A DNA stretch of 64,000 nt. Origin: Bradyrhizobium sp. AZCC 1721 (GTDB lineage Bacteria; Pseudomonadota; Alphaproteobacteria; Rhizobiales; Xanthobacteraceae). The stretch lies in NCBI RefSeq assembly GCF_036924715.1, contig NZ_JAZHSB010000001.1, forward strand, positions 6,811,001 to 6,875,000. Reading direction: 5' to 3'. A program made the translations under genes and the position numbers. The notes beneath the pieces were generated by a model, which made no database searches, was not told the origin of the DNA, and saw only the letters and a list, made by a program, of their open reading frames with translations. Of this stretch, positions 1 to 7,784 are shown one piece after another (within the stretch, counting starts at the first letter, position 1; each line of letters begins with the position of its first letter).

Positions 1-2
1 AT

Positions 3-128
3 ACGGTGACAAAACCCTGCATGAACGACTGCGTTAACGCCGCCGATGTCAGGATATCGTCGACGGCTGAGGGCAGGAATCTGACGCCGCGCACGACCGG
101 GCCGCTCGACACGATGCAACAGAAGTAG
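3..128 (+). CDS. C-terminal end of a probable SoxD-like c-type cytochrome (5' truncated by window edge)
   Basis: An open frame enters from the left edge and stops with TAG at 126-128, 17 bases before soxX. It encodes about 41 residues beginning TVTKPCMNDCVNAADV and ending GPLDTMQQK. A Pro-Cys-Met-x-x-Cys motif followed by a short beta-rich tail is, from memory, like the end of sulfur-oxidation cytochromes of the SoxD type, and soxCD often adjoin soxXYZAB. No heme motif lies in the visible part, so the assignment rests on position and a short motif. It could be another secreted cytochrome of the cluster. Confidence 0.4.
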   Translation, partial: TVTKPCMNDCVNAADVRISSTAEGRNLTPRTTGPLDTMQQK

Positions 129-145
129 AAATTACGGAAACGCCT

Positions 146-508
146 GTGACCGATCATTTTCCGACGAAATCCGCAAAGCTTCCGGCGTTGGCGCTGCTCG
201 TCGCTCTGGCGTCCGCGGGCGCCGCGCAGGCGCAGTCCGCGGTGGATGAAGGCCGCAAGCTGGCCTTCGATCGCAGCAAGGGCAATTGCCTGACCTGTCA
301 TGTCATCAAGGGCGGCAACCTTCCCGGCACGATCGGACCCGAACTGGTCGACATCAAGAGCAAATATCCGAAGCGCGAGGATCTCGTCGCCATCCTCAAC
401 GACGAGACCCTGCGCAATCCGCTCACCGTGATGCCGCCCTTCGGACGGAACCGGATTCTGACCGAGAAGGAAATCGACGCGGTGGTGGATTTCCTGCAGA
501 CGCTTTAA
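146..508 (+). CDS. soxX: SoxX, monoheme cytochrome c subunit of SoxXA
   Basis: This 120-residue protein has a signal peptide ending near residue 30 (AAQAQ/S). A single heme c motif, CLTCH, lies at residues 48-52, and a methionine in MPPFGRN (M96) is the likely distal ligand. SoxX pairs with SoxA in the periplasm. The SoxXA complex oxidatively joins thiosulfate to the SoxY carrier cysteine. Length and motif order fit the family. The start is GTG at 146, the only start that keeps the signal peptide complete. The gene is first of a compact X-Y-Z-A-K-B run, 56 bases ahead of soxY. Confidence 0.93.
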   Translation: MTDHFPTKSAKLPALALLVALASAGAAQAQSAVDEGRKLAFDRSKGNCLTCHVIKGGNLPGTIGPELVDIKSKYPKREDLVAILNDETLRNPLTVMPPFGRNRILTEKEIDAVVDFLQTL

Positions 509-524
509 CGCAAGACGAGAGATC

Positions 525-551
525 AAGCCTGTGACGTGCCAACGCAGGCTT
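525..551 (+). promoter_or_regulatory. Small stem-loop between soxX and soxY
   Basis: A 7-bp perfect inverted repeat (AAGCCTG at 525-531, CAGGCTT at 545-551) with a 13-base loop sits directly before the soxY ribosome-binding site TAGGAGA. It may affect relative expression or mRNA stability of soxY against soxX. This is an inference from sequence symmetry only. Confidence 0.35.
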
Positions 552-564
552 TAGGAGATTTTCG

Positions 565-1059
565 ATGAATAAGATTGATGTTGGATTTTCGGCCACGCGG
601 CGACTGATCCTGCAGGGTGCAGGCGCAGTCGCGCTCATCGGCCTCGGCAACCTTCCCTTCGGCCTGACGCCGGCGCTCGCCGCGGCCAACGACAAATACC
701 CGGAAGAGGCGTTCAAGCAGAAGAGTGACGCCGACGTCATCAAGACGCTCTACGGCAAGACCGCTGAGCCATCGGACAAGGTCAAGATGGACGCGCCCGA
801 AATCGCCGAGAACGGCGCCGTGGTGCCGATCTCGGTCTCTACAACCCTTGCCGACGTAACCTCGGTTGCGTTCCTCGTCAGCGAGAATCCGAACGTGCTG
901 ATCGCAAAGTACAACATCCCGGCCGGCACGCTGCCGAGCGTCGCCAACCGCATCAAGATGGCCAAGACCAGCAACGTGACCGTGCTGGTGGAAGCCGGCG
1001 GCAAGCTCTACAGCGCCTCTAAGGAAGTCAAAGTCACTGTCGGCGGTTGCGGCGGTTAA
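565..1059 (+). CDS. soxY: SoxY, sulfur-carrier subunit of SoxYZ
   Basis: This 164-residue protein carries a twin-arginine-like leader (TRRLILQGAGAVALIGLG) and ends in VGGCGG. That C-terminal GGCGG is the defining feature of SoxY: its cysteine (C162) carries thiosulfate-derived sulfur as a swinging arm between the Sox enzymes. The Tat leader fits export of SoxYZ as a folded pair, with SoxZ riding along. A good ribosome site (TAGGAGA) precedes ATG 565. soxZ follows after 16 bases. Confidence 0.96.
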   Translation: MNKIDVGFSATRRLILQGAGAVALIGLGNLPFGLTPALAAANDKYPEEAFKQKSDADVIKTLYGKTAEPSDKVKMDAPEIAENGAVVPISVSTTLADVTSVAFLVSENPNVLIAKYNIPAGTLPSVANRIKMAKTSNVTVLVEAGGKLYSASKEVKVTVGGCGG

Positions 1060-1075
1060 GGCAGGGAGAACTCAC

Positions 1076-1387
1076 ATGGCATCCACCATTCGCGTGCGCG
1101 CTTCTTCGAACGGCGAAATCACCGAGGTGCAGGCACTGATCCAGCACCCGATGGATTCCGGGTTCGTCAAGAACGCCAAGGGCGAGACCATTCCGCCGCA
1201 CTTCATCCAGCAGCTCACCTTCGAGCATGACGGCAAGAACGTGTTCGCCGCCGATTGGGGCGGTGGTATCTCCAAGGACCCCTACGTGAAGTTCGCGTTC
1301 AAGGGAGCCAAGAAGGGCGACGAACTGAAGATCAGTTGGGTCGATAACAAGGGCGCGACCGACACCACCACGGCGAAGATCCAATGA
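1076..1387 (+). CDS. soxZ: SoxZ, sulfur-carrier partner subunit
   Basis: This 103-residue protein has no signal peptide, as expected for SoxZ, which is exported bound to SoxY. It contains the family pattern of an all-beta protein with LIQHPMDSGF near residue 22 and the GGGISKDPYVKFAF segment near residues 62-75. It forms the SoxYZ heterodimer that presents the SoxY cysteine arm. The ribosome site CAGGGAGAA lies just upstream. Its stop overlaps the soxA start by four bases (ATGA at 1384-1387), which points to translational coupling. Confidence 0.95.
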   Translation: MASTIRVRASSNGEITEVQALIQHPMDSGFVKNAKGETIPPHFIQQLTFEHDGKNVFAADWGGGISKDPYVKFAFKGAKKGDELKISWVDNKGATDTTTAKIQ

Positions 1388-2250
1388 AGCTGCGATCCGC
1401 GATCTTTCTGGCATCCGCCACGATTGCGCTGGCCGCGCTGACGCTGGCGGGCGCGCCGCTGTTGGCAGCTGACGACAAGATCGATCCTGTCGCCGACGCC
1501 AAGGCGTTCCAGAAGTTCTTCAGAGACAAATTTCCCAAGGTGAAGTTCGAGGACTTCGTCAACGGCCCCTATTCGATGAACGAGGACCTTTATCGGCAGT
1601 GGCAGGAGAAGGAACAGTTCCCGCCCTACGAGTTCTCGCTCGAAATGGGCAAGGAGATGTTCTCCAAGCCGTTCAAGAACGGCAAGACCTATGCGGACTG
1701 CTTCCCGAACGGCGGCATCGGCATCCGCCAGAACTACCCTTACTTCGACGAGAAGGAAGGCAAGGTCATCACGCTTGAATTGGCCTTGAACCGCTGCCGC
1801 GAGGCCAACGGTGAACCGCCGTTCTCCTATGTGAAGGACGAAATGGCGGCGCTGACCGCCTACATGGCCTTCACCTCGCGCGGCAAGCCCATGGACATCA
1901 AGATCCCGAACGATCCGCGCGCGCTCGCGGCTTACGAAAGCGGCAAGGAATATTTCTACACCCGGCGCGGGCAGCTCAACTTCTCCTGCGCCACCTGCCA
2001 TGTGCAGAGCCCGGGCGAGCGCATCCGCGCCGAAATCCTGGCGCCCGCGCTTGGCATCGTCAATGCGATGCCGATCTACCGCTCGGAATGGAGCGGCATG
2101 GGCACTACCAGCCGGCGCTTCACCACCTGCAACAGCCAGATCCGCGCAGTGCCGCTCAGCCCGCAGGACGACGAATATCGCAACGTCGAATATTACCTGT
2201 CCTATGTCAGCAACGGACTGCCGATTTCAGGTCCGGGAGCGCGGCCATGA
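1384..2250 (+). CDS. soxA: SoxA, L-cysteine S-thiosulfotransferase subunit, apparently monoheme
   Basis: This 288-residue secreted cytochrome has a signal peptide of about 29 residues and one heme c motif, CATCH, at residues 202-206. A conserved cysteine in RRFTTCNSQ (C249) is in the place of the active-site cysteine that ligates the heme as a persulfide in SoxA proteins. Diheme SoxA carries a further CxxCH in the N-terminal half. Here only single cysteines (C106, C138) are present, which could form a disulfide, so this looks like the monoheme type. SoxXA conjugates thiosulfate to SoxY. The gene overlaps soxZ and soxK by ATGA at both ends. Confidence 0.94.
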   Translation: MKLRSAIFLASATIALAALTLAGAPLLAADDKIDPVADAKAFQKFFRDKFPKVKFEDFVNGPYSMNEDLYRQWQEKEQFPPYEFSLEMGKEMFSKPFKNGKTYADCFPNGGIGIRQNYPYFDEKEGKVITLELALNRCREANGEPPFSYVKDEMAALTAYMAFTSRGKPMDIKIPNDPRALAAYESGKEYFYTRRGQLNFSCATCHVQSPGERIRAEILAPALGIVNAMPIYRSEWSGMGTTSRRFTTCNSQIRAVPLSPQDDEYRNVEYYLSYVSNGLPISGPGARP

Positions 2251-2564
2251 GGAACTTGATGCAGAAATCCGCATTAGTTCTAGCGCTGTTTGCCGCGGGT
2301 GCTGTGCCCGCGCTCACCTTGGGCTCCGAGGACGAATTCAAGGCAGCCTACGCCGCGGCTGAAGCCGCCAACAAGGAGGCCGGCAAGCTACGCAACCAAT
2401 GGACCACCACGGCGAACACGCTGGCGGCGGCGAAGAAGGCGGCGGATGCGGGTGATTTCGATAAGGCCACCGCGTCGGCCAAGGAAGCGGAGGCGCTGGC
2501 CAAAGCTTCGATCTTCCAGGCCACCAGCGAGAAGACCCGCTGGAAGGATCTGGAAATACGCTGA
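2247..2564 (+). CDS. soxK: SoxK-like SoxXA-binding protein
   Basis: This 105-residue protein is read from ATG 2247, which overlaps the soxA stop (ATGA). The frame is also open upstream, but that part is inside soxA. It has a signal peptide (LVLALFAAGAVPALTLG) and an Ala/Lys-rich, almost wholly helical mature part with the segments AAAEAANKEAGKLRNQW and TAKEAEALAK-type repeats. Size, export signal, helical composition and location straight after soxA match the small SoxXA-binding protein (SoxK/SAXB) that modulates SoxXA. The product is small and low in complexity, so the call leans partly on context. Confidence 0.75.
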   Translation: MRNLMQKSALVLALFAAGAVPALTLGSEDEFKAAYAAAEAANKEAGKLRNQWTTTANTLAAAKKAADAGDFDKATASAKEAEALAKASIFQATSEKTRWKDLEIR

Positions 2565-2590
2565 CACCGTTACGACGCGCGAAGACCCGC

Positions 2591-4339
2591 ATGACCATCC
2601 GCCGCCGCGATTTTCTGACGCTAGCGGGCGCTGCCACCCTGTCCGGCAGCCTGCCACGGCTGGCGCGCGGCGCCGACAACGCAGGCGTTTACGACCTCGA
2701 GCGGTTCGGCAATGCACGTATCCTGCACATCACGGATACGCACGCGCAGCTTCGGCCGGTGTTCTTCCGCGAGCCGAGCGTCAATCTCGGCGTTGGACCG
2801 ATGCAGGGCAACCCGCCGCATCTGGTCGGACGCGCCTTTCTCGATCGCTTCGGCATCCGCCCGGACAGTGCCGATGCCTATGCTTTCACCTGCATCGAGT
2901 TCGAGAAGGCCGCCGGCCGGTTCGGCAAGCTCGGCGGCTTCGCGCATCTGAAGACGTTGACTGATCGCATGCGGAGCGAAGCCGGCTCCGGCCGCTCGCT
3001 GCTGCTCGACGGCGGCGATCTCTGGCAGGGCACCGGCCTCGCTAATACCATGCGTGGCGTCGACATGGTGGAGGCCGCCAACCTGCTCGGCATCGAGGCG
3101 ATGACCGGCCATTGGGAATTCACCTATGGCGAGAAGGCGCTGCGCGCCAACCTCGAACGCTTCAAGGGCGAATTCCTGGCGCAGAACGTCTATCTCACTG
3201 AAGAAGCCGCCTTCAATGACGCCAAGGCGTTCGACCCGGCATCGGGGCGCGTGTTCAAGCCGTCCGTCATCAAGGAAATCGGTGGCCATCGCGTTGCCGT
3301 AATCGGACAGGCGTTCCCCTACGTGCCGATCGCCCATCCGAAGCGCTTTACGCCGGACTGGAAGTTCGGCATCCGCGACGAGGAGCTGCAGAAACTTGTC
3401 GATACGCATCGTAACACCGACAAGGTCGACGCCGTCATTCTGCTCTCGCACAACGGCATGGATGTCGATCTCAAGCTCGCCAGCCGCGTCACCGGCATCG
3501 ACGTCATTCTCGGCGGTCATACCCATGACGCCGTGCCGCAGCCGATTGCCGTCACCAACGCAGGCGGCACCACGCTCGTCACCAATGCCGGCTCGAACGG
3601 CAAGTTTCTGGCGGTGCTCGACCTCGACATCGGCAAGGGCAAAATCAAGGATGTGCGCTACCGGCTGCTGCCGGTGTTTTCCGAATTGCTGAAGCCCGAT
3701 CCGGCGATGCAGGCGCTGATCGACAAGACTCGCGAGCCCTATGCGGCCACGCTCAACGAGAAGATCGCAGCAGCCGACCGACTGCTCTATCGCCGCGGCA
3801 ATTTCAGCGGCAGCATGGATCAACTGATCTGCGATGCGCTGCTCGGCGAATTGAACGCGGAGATCGCGCTGTCGCCGGGTTTTCGCTGGGGTACCACGGC
3901 GCTGGCCGGCCAGCCGCTGACGATGGAGGACGTGATGGCGCAGACCGCCGTCACCTATCCGGAGACCTATGTCCAGACCATGACCGGCGGCCAGATCAAG
4001 GACGTGCTGGAAGACATCTGCGACAATCTCTTCAACACCGACCCCTATTACCAGCAGGGCGGCGACATGGTCCGCGTCGGCGGGCTCGCCTACACCTGCA
4101 CACCGACTGAAACCGTGGGCAAGCGGATTTCCGAACTCAAGCTCGACAACGGCCGCACGCTGGAAGCCGACAAGCATTACAGAGTGGCGGGCTGGGCCTC
4201 GGTCAACGAACAGACCGGCGCGCCGGTCTGGGATGTGGTCGCAAGGTATCTGAGGTCGGGCAAACCGCCCAACCGCTCGCCGCCGGGCGTAACGCTGAAA
4301 GGCGTAGAAGGCAATCCGGGCATTGCGGGACAGGCATGA
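2591..4339 (+). CDS. soxB: SoxB, thiosulfohydrolase
   Basis: This 582-residue periplasmic enzyme hydrolyses sulfate from the SoxY-bound S-thiosulfonate. A twin-arginine leader (RRRDFLTLAGAATLSG) opens the protein. The metallophosphatase/5'-nucleotidase fold is visible in HITDTHAQLRP (metal ligands D49, H51), LLDGGDLWQG (D143), the SoxB-type GHWEFTYG near residue 173, and GGHTHD further on. A C-terminal 5'-nucleotidase domain follows. Length is usual for SoxB. It lies 26 bases after soxK and overlaps the next gene by ATGA. Confidence 0.96.
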   Translation: MTIRRRDFLTLAGAATLSGSLPRLARGADNAGVYDLERFGNARILHITDTHAQLRPVFFREPSVNLGVGPMQGNPPHLVGRAFLDRFGIRPDSADAYAFTCIEFEKAAGRFGKLGGFAHLKTLTDRMRSEAGSGRSLLLDGGDLWQGTGLANTMRGVDMVEAANLLGIEAMTGHWEFTYGEKALRANLERFKGEFLAQNVYLTEEAAFNDAKAFDPASGRVFKPSVIKEIGGHRVAVIGQAFPYVPIAHPKRFTPDWKFGIRDEELQKLVDTHRNTDKVDAVILLSHNGMDVDLKLASRVTGIDVILGGHTHDAVPQPIAVTNAGGTTLVTNAGSNGKFLAVLDLDIGKGKIKDVRYRLLPVFSELLKPDPAMQALIDKTREPYAATLNEKIAAADRLLYRRGNFSGSMDQLICDALLGELNAEIALSPGFRWGTTALAGQPLTMEDVMAQTAVTYPETYVQTMTGGQIKDVLEDICDNLFNTDPYYQQGGDMVRVGGLAYTCTPTETVGKRISELKLDNGRTLEADKHYRVAGWASVNEQTGAPVWDVVARYLRSGKPPNRSPPGVTLKGVEGNPGIAGQA

Positions 4340-4797
4340 CGGGCTTTTCGACCATCCTTCGCGCGATAGCCGCGGCGCTTCTGATCGCAACCGCCGCGCC
4401 CGAGGCCCGTGCCCAGCAGGCACCACTGCAGGACAAGCCGTTCGCGGAGCACAAAATCGTGCTGCAGCTCTCCGACAACGATCCGCGCAAGCAGGGCCTC
4501 GTGCTCAGCGTCGCCAGCAACCTGATGAAGCATTACGATCCCGACAAGGTGGCGATCGAGGTCGTCGCGTTCGGCCCCGGCATCGACCTGCTGCGCCCGG
4601 AAAATCCCAACCGCAAGATGGTCGAGAGCCTGGTCGCGCAAGGCGCGCGTTTCGACGTCTGCCTCAACACCGTCGATACGCTCGAACGCGAGGCCGGCAA
4701 ACGGCCGGAATTCATCGCCGCGGCAACGCCGGTGCAGGTCGGGGTCGCGCAGATTCTGTTTCTGACGGAGAACGGGTACACGCTGGTACGGCCGTGA
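4336..4797 (+). CDS. Exported DsrE/DsrF-like protein
   Basis: This 153-residue protein begins with a signal peptide ending near residue 26 (APEARA/Q). A DsrE-like alpha/beta domain follows: IVLQLSDNDP at the first strand, VEVVAFGPG-type second strand (IEVVAFGPGIDLLRPEN), and FDVCLNT with one cysteine (C109) in the place where DsrE/Tus-like proteins bind sulfur. Family members carry or relay sulfane sulfur, mostly in the cytoplasm. A leader peptide would place this one in the periplasm with the Sox proteins. It overlaps soxB by four bases, so it is very likely translated with it. Its exact substrate is not known. Confidence 0.8.
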   Translation: MTGFSTILRAIAAALLIATAAPEARAQQAPLQDKPFAEHKIVLQLSDNDPRKQGLVLSVASNLMKHYDPDKVAIEVVAFGPGIDLLRPENPNRKMVESLVAQGARFDVCLNTVDTLEREAGKRPEFIAAATPVQVGVAQILFLTENGYTLVRP

Positions 4798-4920
4798 CCG
4801 CCTGCGAGCGAGCCGTAATTTCATCGCGCCCTCAGGCGTGGTAAAGTGGATGGAATTGCAGGAGCGGGCTGGAGCTACGTCCGGCCCTGATCCAACCTGA
4901 GTTAACGCGGACGTGTAGCC

Positions 4921-5961
4921 ATGATCTTTCGTCAACTCTTCGACAGCGTGTCCGGCACCTACAGTTATCTGCTGGCGAGCCGCGCCGGCGGCGAGGCGTT
5001 GATCCTCGACCCCGTGCTGGAAAAGGCCGATCGCTACTGCCAGCTTCTGCGCGAGCTCGATCTGCGGCTGGTGAAGGCGGTCGACACCCATCTGCACGCC
5101 GACCACGTCACCGGCCTCGGCGAATTGCGCGACCGCACCCAGTGCATCACCATCATGGGCGAGCAGAGCAAGGCCGACGTGGTGTCGATGCGGGTGTCCG
5201 AGGGCGATAAGGTGACGATCGAGGGGTTGTGCCTGGATGTCATGTACACGCCCGGCCACACCGACGATTCTTACAGCTATTTGATGGGCGACCGCGTCTT
5301 CACTGGCGACACGCTATTGATCCGCGGCACCGGCCGCACCGACTTCCAGAACGGCTCTTCCCGGGCGCAATATGAATCGATCTTCAACCGGCTTCTGAAA
5401 CTGCCGGACGAGACGCTGGTATTCCCCGCCCATGACTACAAGGGCGACACGGTTTCCACCATCGGCGAGGAGCGCCGCTATAATCCACGGCTGCAGGTAC
5501 GCAGCGTCGACGAATACATTGAGCTGATGGCGAACCTGAAGCTGCCGAACCCCAAGATGATGGACGTCGCGGTGCCCGCCAACATGCATGTCGGCCTGCA
5601 CCAGGAGGAGCTTGCCAAGCAGGGACTCGCGCTCTGTGCACGCGACGCGATTGCGAGCCTTGGCCGGCCCGATATCCTGCTGGTGGATTTGCGCGAGACC
5701 AGCGAGCGCGCCAAGCATGGCACGATCTCGGGCGCGCTGCATGCGCCCTACCCCGGCATCGCCGAGAGCCTCAAGCCCGGCGGCATGCTGCGCGAAGTCG
5801 CCGCCGCCACCGGCCGCCGGGTCGTGTTCTTCTGCGCCTTCGGCGAACGCTCGGCGATGGCGGTGGCCGCGGCAAAGAACGCGGGGCTCGCCAACACCGC
5901 GCATATCGAAGGCGGGCTGGACGCGTGGAAGAAGATAGGTGGGCCGGTGGTGCACGAGTAG
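4921..5961 (+). CDS. Persulfide dioxygenase (ETHE1-type) fused to a rhodanese domain
   Basis: Residues 1-235 form a metallo-beta-lactamase domain with THLHADH (H57, H59), TPGHTDD (H113), FTGDTLL (D130) and PAHDY (H171). GTGRTDFQNG near residue 137 is typical of persulfide dioxygenases. Residues 250-346 form a rhodanese domain with catalytic C305 in FFCAFGERS. The expected role is oxidation of glutathione persulfide to sulfite, with the rhodanese moving sulfur between persulfide, sulfite and thiosulfate. No signal peptide, so cytoplasmic. It lies 123 bases after the DsrE-like gene and probably belongs to the sulfur cluster. Some relatives are regulatory Blh-type hydrolases. Confidence 0.87.
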   Translation: MIFRQLFDSVSGTYSYLLASRAGGEALILDPVLEKADRYCQLLRELDLRLVKAVDTHLHADHVTGLGELRDRTQCITIMGEQSKADVVSMRVSEGDKVTIEGLCLDVMYTPGHTDDSYSYLMGDRVFTGDTLLIRGTGRTDFQNGSSRAQYESIFNRLLKLPDETLVFPAHDYKGDTVSTIGEERRYNPRLQVRSVDEYIELMANLKLPNPKMMDVAVPANMHVGLHQEELAKQGLALCARDAIASLGRPDILLVDLRETSERAKHGTISGALHAPYPGIAESLKPGGMLREVAAATGRRVVFFCAFGERSAMAVAAAKNAGLANTAHIEGGLDAWKKIGGPVVHE

Positions 5962-5970
5962 TCTTTATGG

Positions 5971-6152
5971 TGTCGTCGTCCCTGCGAACGCAGGGACAAC
6001 GGGATAGAGGCGAGAACCTCTCAACGTGTCACCCCTGCGAACGCAGGGGCCCATACACCGCGGCCCGCGCAAAGGGCACAAGGGGCGACGGCTGCGCTTC
6101 AACAATGTAGGCTGGTGGTTATGGGTCCCTGCGTTCGCAGGGACGACGGCCC
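5971..6152 (+). repeat. Repeat family A block 1 (palindromic 20-bp cores)
   Basis: Three copies of a near-perfect palindrome, GTCCCTGCG-AA/TT-CGCAGGGAC or its CCCC...GGGG variant, lie at 5978-5997, 6032-6049 and 6125-6144. They are joined by conserved spacer sequence that includes GAGGCGAGAACCTCTCAAC and TTCAACAATGTAGGCTGGT. The block fills the gap between the converging ends of the persulfide dioxygenase and btuF genes. It resembles a REP/BIME-type interspersed element and may end transcription from both sides. Confidence 0.9.
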
Positions 6153-6168
6153 CAGTTTTACCCGGACA

Positions 6169-7002
6169 TCACCGCCCCACCCGCTTCAACTCCGCCGTCA
6201 GCGCATCGAGCGCATCGGCCAACATGACGCCGCCGCATTCGGTCAGCCGCTCCGGAATCACGATGCGCCGCTCCGGCGGGTAGAAGCGCTCCAGCGCCGG
6301 ATGGACCAGAAACGCCTGGCCGTCGTCTCGCGCATAATCGCCGGCGTTCGAAACCACGACGAAGTCGGGCCTCAGGGAAACGATCGCCTCCAGCGAGGCA
6401 AATCCGCCGAAGGTAAGGCCGAGATCGCCGGCGGCGCTGCGCAGCCCGACTTCGCTCAGCAGCGAACCGAGAAAGCTGTCGCTGCCCGCCACCCAGCCGC
6501 GCCGCGACAGCGGCAGCACGCGATAATGCCGCTCGGCGGCGGCACGGCGGGCGCGCGCCAGCGCGGCGTCGAGCCGCGCGATTTCGGCGGCCGCGCGATC
6601 GGGGTGCCCGGTCATGTCGCCGATCTCGCGGATCTGCGCGCGGGCTTCGTCGAGGTTTCGCGGCACGGCGAGCTCGGCAAGATGAAGACCCTTCGCCTTC
6701 AACAGCTCCCGCGTCGAGCGCTTGTCAAATGCGCTGGCAATGACCAGGTCCGGCTTGAGCAGCAGCACGTCCTCGGCCGCGCCTGACAGTACCGGATAGC
6801 GGCTGATGTCGCCCGCCTGCGATTGCCAGCCGTCGCGCGCGAAGCGGCTGAGACCCAAAATCTGCTCGGGGTCGGCCAGCGTCAGCAGCAACTGATCGCT
6901 GCAGACATTCATCGACACCATACGCGGAGGGCCGGCCGCGAATACTGCGCCGCCTGACATCGCCAACGTGGCGATCGCGACAAGAAGGCCGAGCCGTCGC
7001 AT
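6169..7002 (-). CDS. btuF: Cobalamin ABC transporter, periplasmic binding protein (BtuF-like)
   Basis: The gene encodes 277 residues from ATG 7002. The frame is open further upstream, but that part lies inside the ATPase gene. A signal peptide (LGLLVAIATLAMSGGAVFAA) precedes a class III binding-protein fold starting RMVSMNVCSDQLLLTL and DPEQILGLS, as in BtuF/FecB-like metal-chelate binding proteins. It should deliver cobalamin to BtuCD in the inner membrane. Its start overlaps the btuD stop by one base (TGATG). Cobalamin rather than siderophore is inferred from the riboswitch next to the divergent receptor gene. Confidence 0.82.
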   Translation of the reverse strand: MRRLGLLVAIATLAMSGGAVFAAGPPRMVSMNVCSDQLLLTLADPEQILGLSRFARDGWQSQAGDISRYPVLSGAAEDVLLLKPDLVIASAFDKRSTRELLKAKGLHLAELAVPRNLDEARAQIREIGDMTGHPDRAAAEIARLDAALARARRAAAERHYRVLPLSRRGWVAGSDSFLGSLLSEVGLRSAAGDLGLTFGGFASLEAIVSLRPDFVVVSNAGDYARDDGQAFLVHPALERFYPPERRIVIPERLTECGGVMLADALDALTAELKRVGR

Positions 7003-7784
7003 CAGATATCCGCCCAGGGCACGATGACCGCCTCGTGCTGATAATCCGCGCGGTAGGCGCTGATCCGAAACACATCCGCCATCACCTGCTCCGATAGCCC
7101 CTCGCTCGGCGTGCCCCACGACACCAGGTTGCCTTCCTTCAGCACCAGCACATGGTCGGCAAACCGGGCTGCAAGCCCGAGATCGTGCGTCACGACGATG
7201 ACCAGCACGCCCTTGTCCGCGGTCGCGCGCAAATTCTTCATGACGTCGATCTGGTGCCGCGGGTCGAGCGAGGCGGTCGGCTCGTCGGCCAGGATGATCG
7301 GCGCCTCCACCGCCAGCGCACGCGCCAGCGCGACGCGGCTGCGCTCGCCGCCGGACAGCTCGGTGACGCGGCGATCGCTGAACTCCATCACGTCGACCGC
7401 CTGCATCGCGCGCAGCACGGCCTCGGCGTCCTTCGGCGACAGCCGCGCCGGATCGGTTGCGCCATGCGGGTAGCGGCCGAGCGCCACGATATCGCGCGCC
7501 GGCAGCGGCCAATGCACGAGATGCCCCTGCGGCAGATAACCGAAGCGTTTGGCGCGCTCGCGGAGCGGCAGCGAGGCCAGCGCATCGCCGCCGACCGCGA
7601 TCTCGCCTTCGGAGGGGATTAGCCCGGCCAGCGCCCGCAGCAGCGTCGTCTTGCCGGCGCCGTTCGGGCCGACCAGCGCCACCAGGTGTCCCGCCGACAG
7701 CGCCAGCGAAACGTCCCTCAGCACGACGCGGCCGGCAAGCCGCACGCCGATCCCCGTTGCGGTCAGTAGCGCCGCCTCGCTCAT
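7002..7784 (-). CDS. btuD: Cobalamin/metal-chelate ABC transporter ATPase (BtuD-like)
   Basis: This 260-residue ATPase has Walker A GPNGAGKT at residues 39-46, the Q-loop near LPQG (84-87), signature LSGGE at 143-147, Walker B IILADE at 163-168 and a switch histidine in VVTHD. The layout is that of FecE/BtuD-type ATPases of vitamin B12 and iron-chelate importers. It powers uptake together with the permease encoded immediately upstream; the two genes overlap by ATGA at 7781-7784. It sits in the cytoplasm bound to the permease dimer. Confidence 0.87.
   Translation of the reverse strand: MSEAALLTATGIGVRLAGRVVLRDVSLALSAGHLVALVGPNGAGKTTLLRALAGLIPSEGEIAVGGDALASLPLRERAKRFGYLPQGHLVHWPLPARDIVALGRYPHGATDPARLSPKDAEAVLRAMQAVDVMEFSDRRVTELSGGERSRVALARALAVEAPIILADEPTASLDPRHQIDVMKNLRATADKGVLVIVVTHDLGLAARFADHVLVLKEGNLVSWGTPSEGLSEQVMADVFRISAYRADYQHEAVIVPWADI

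Noticed and set aside
2621..4426. Long open frame of about 600 codons antisense to soxB
   Set aside because: It mirrors the third-position GC pattern of soxB, has no ribosome site or domain, and consists of low-complexity Arg/Ala/Gly-rich sequence.
5925..6283. Short open frames running through repeat family A
   Set aside because: They follow palindromic repeats and give repeat-derived peptides (for example SLRTQG and VRRDDG), which recur at each repeat block; no ribosome site.
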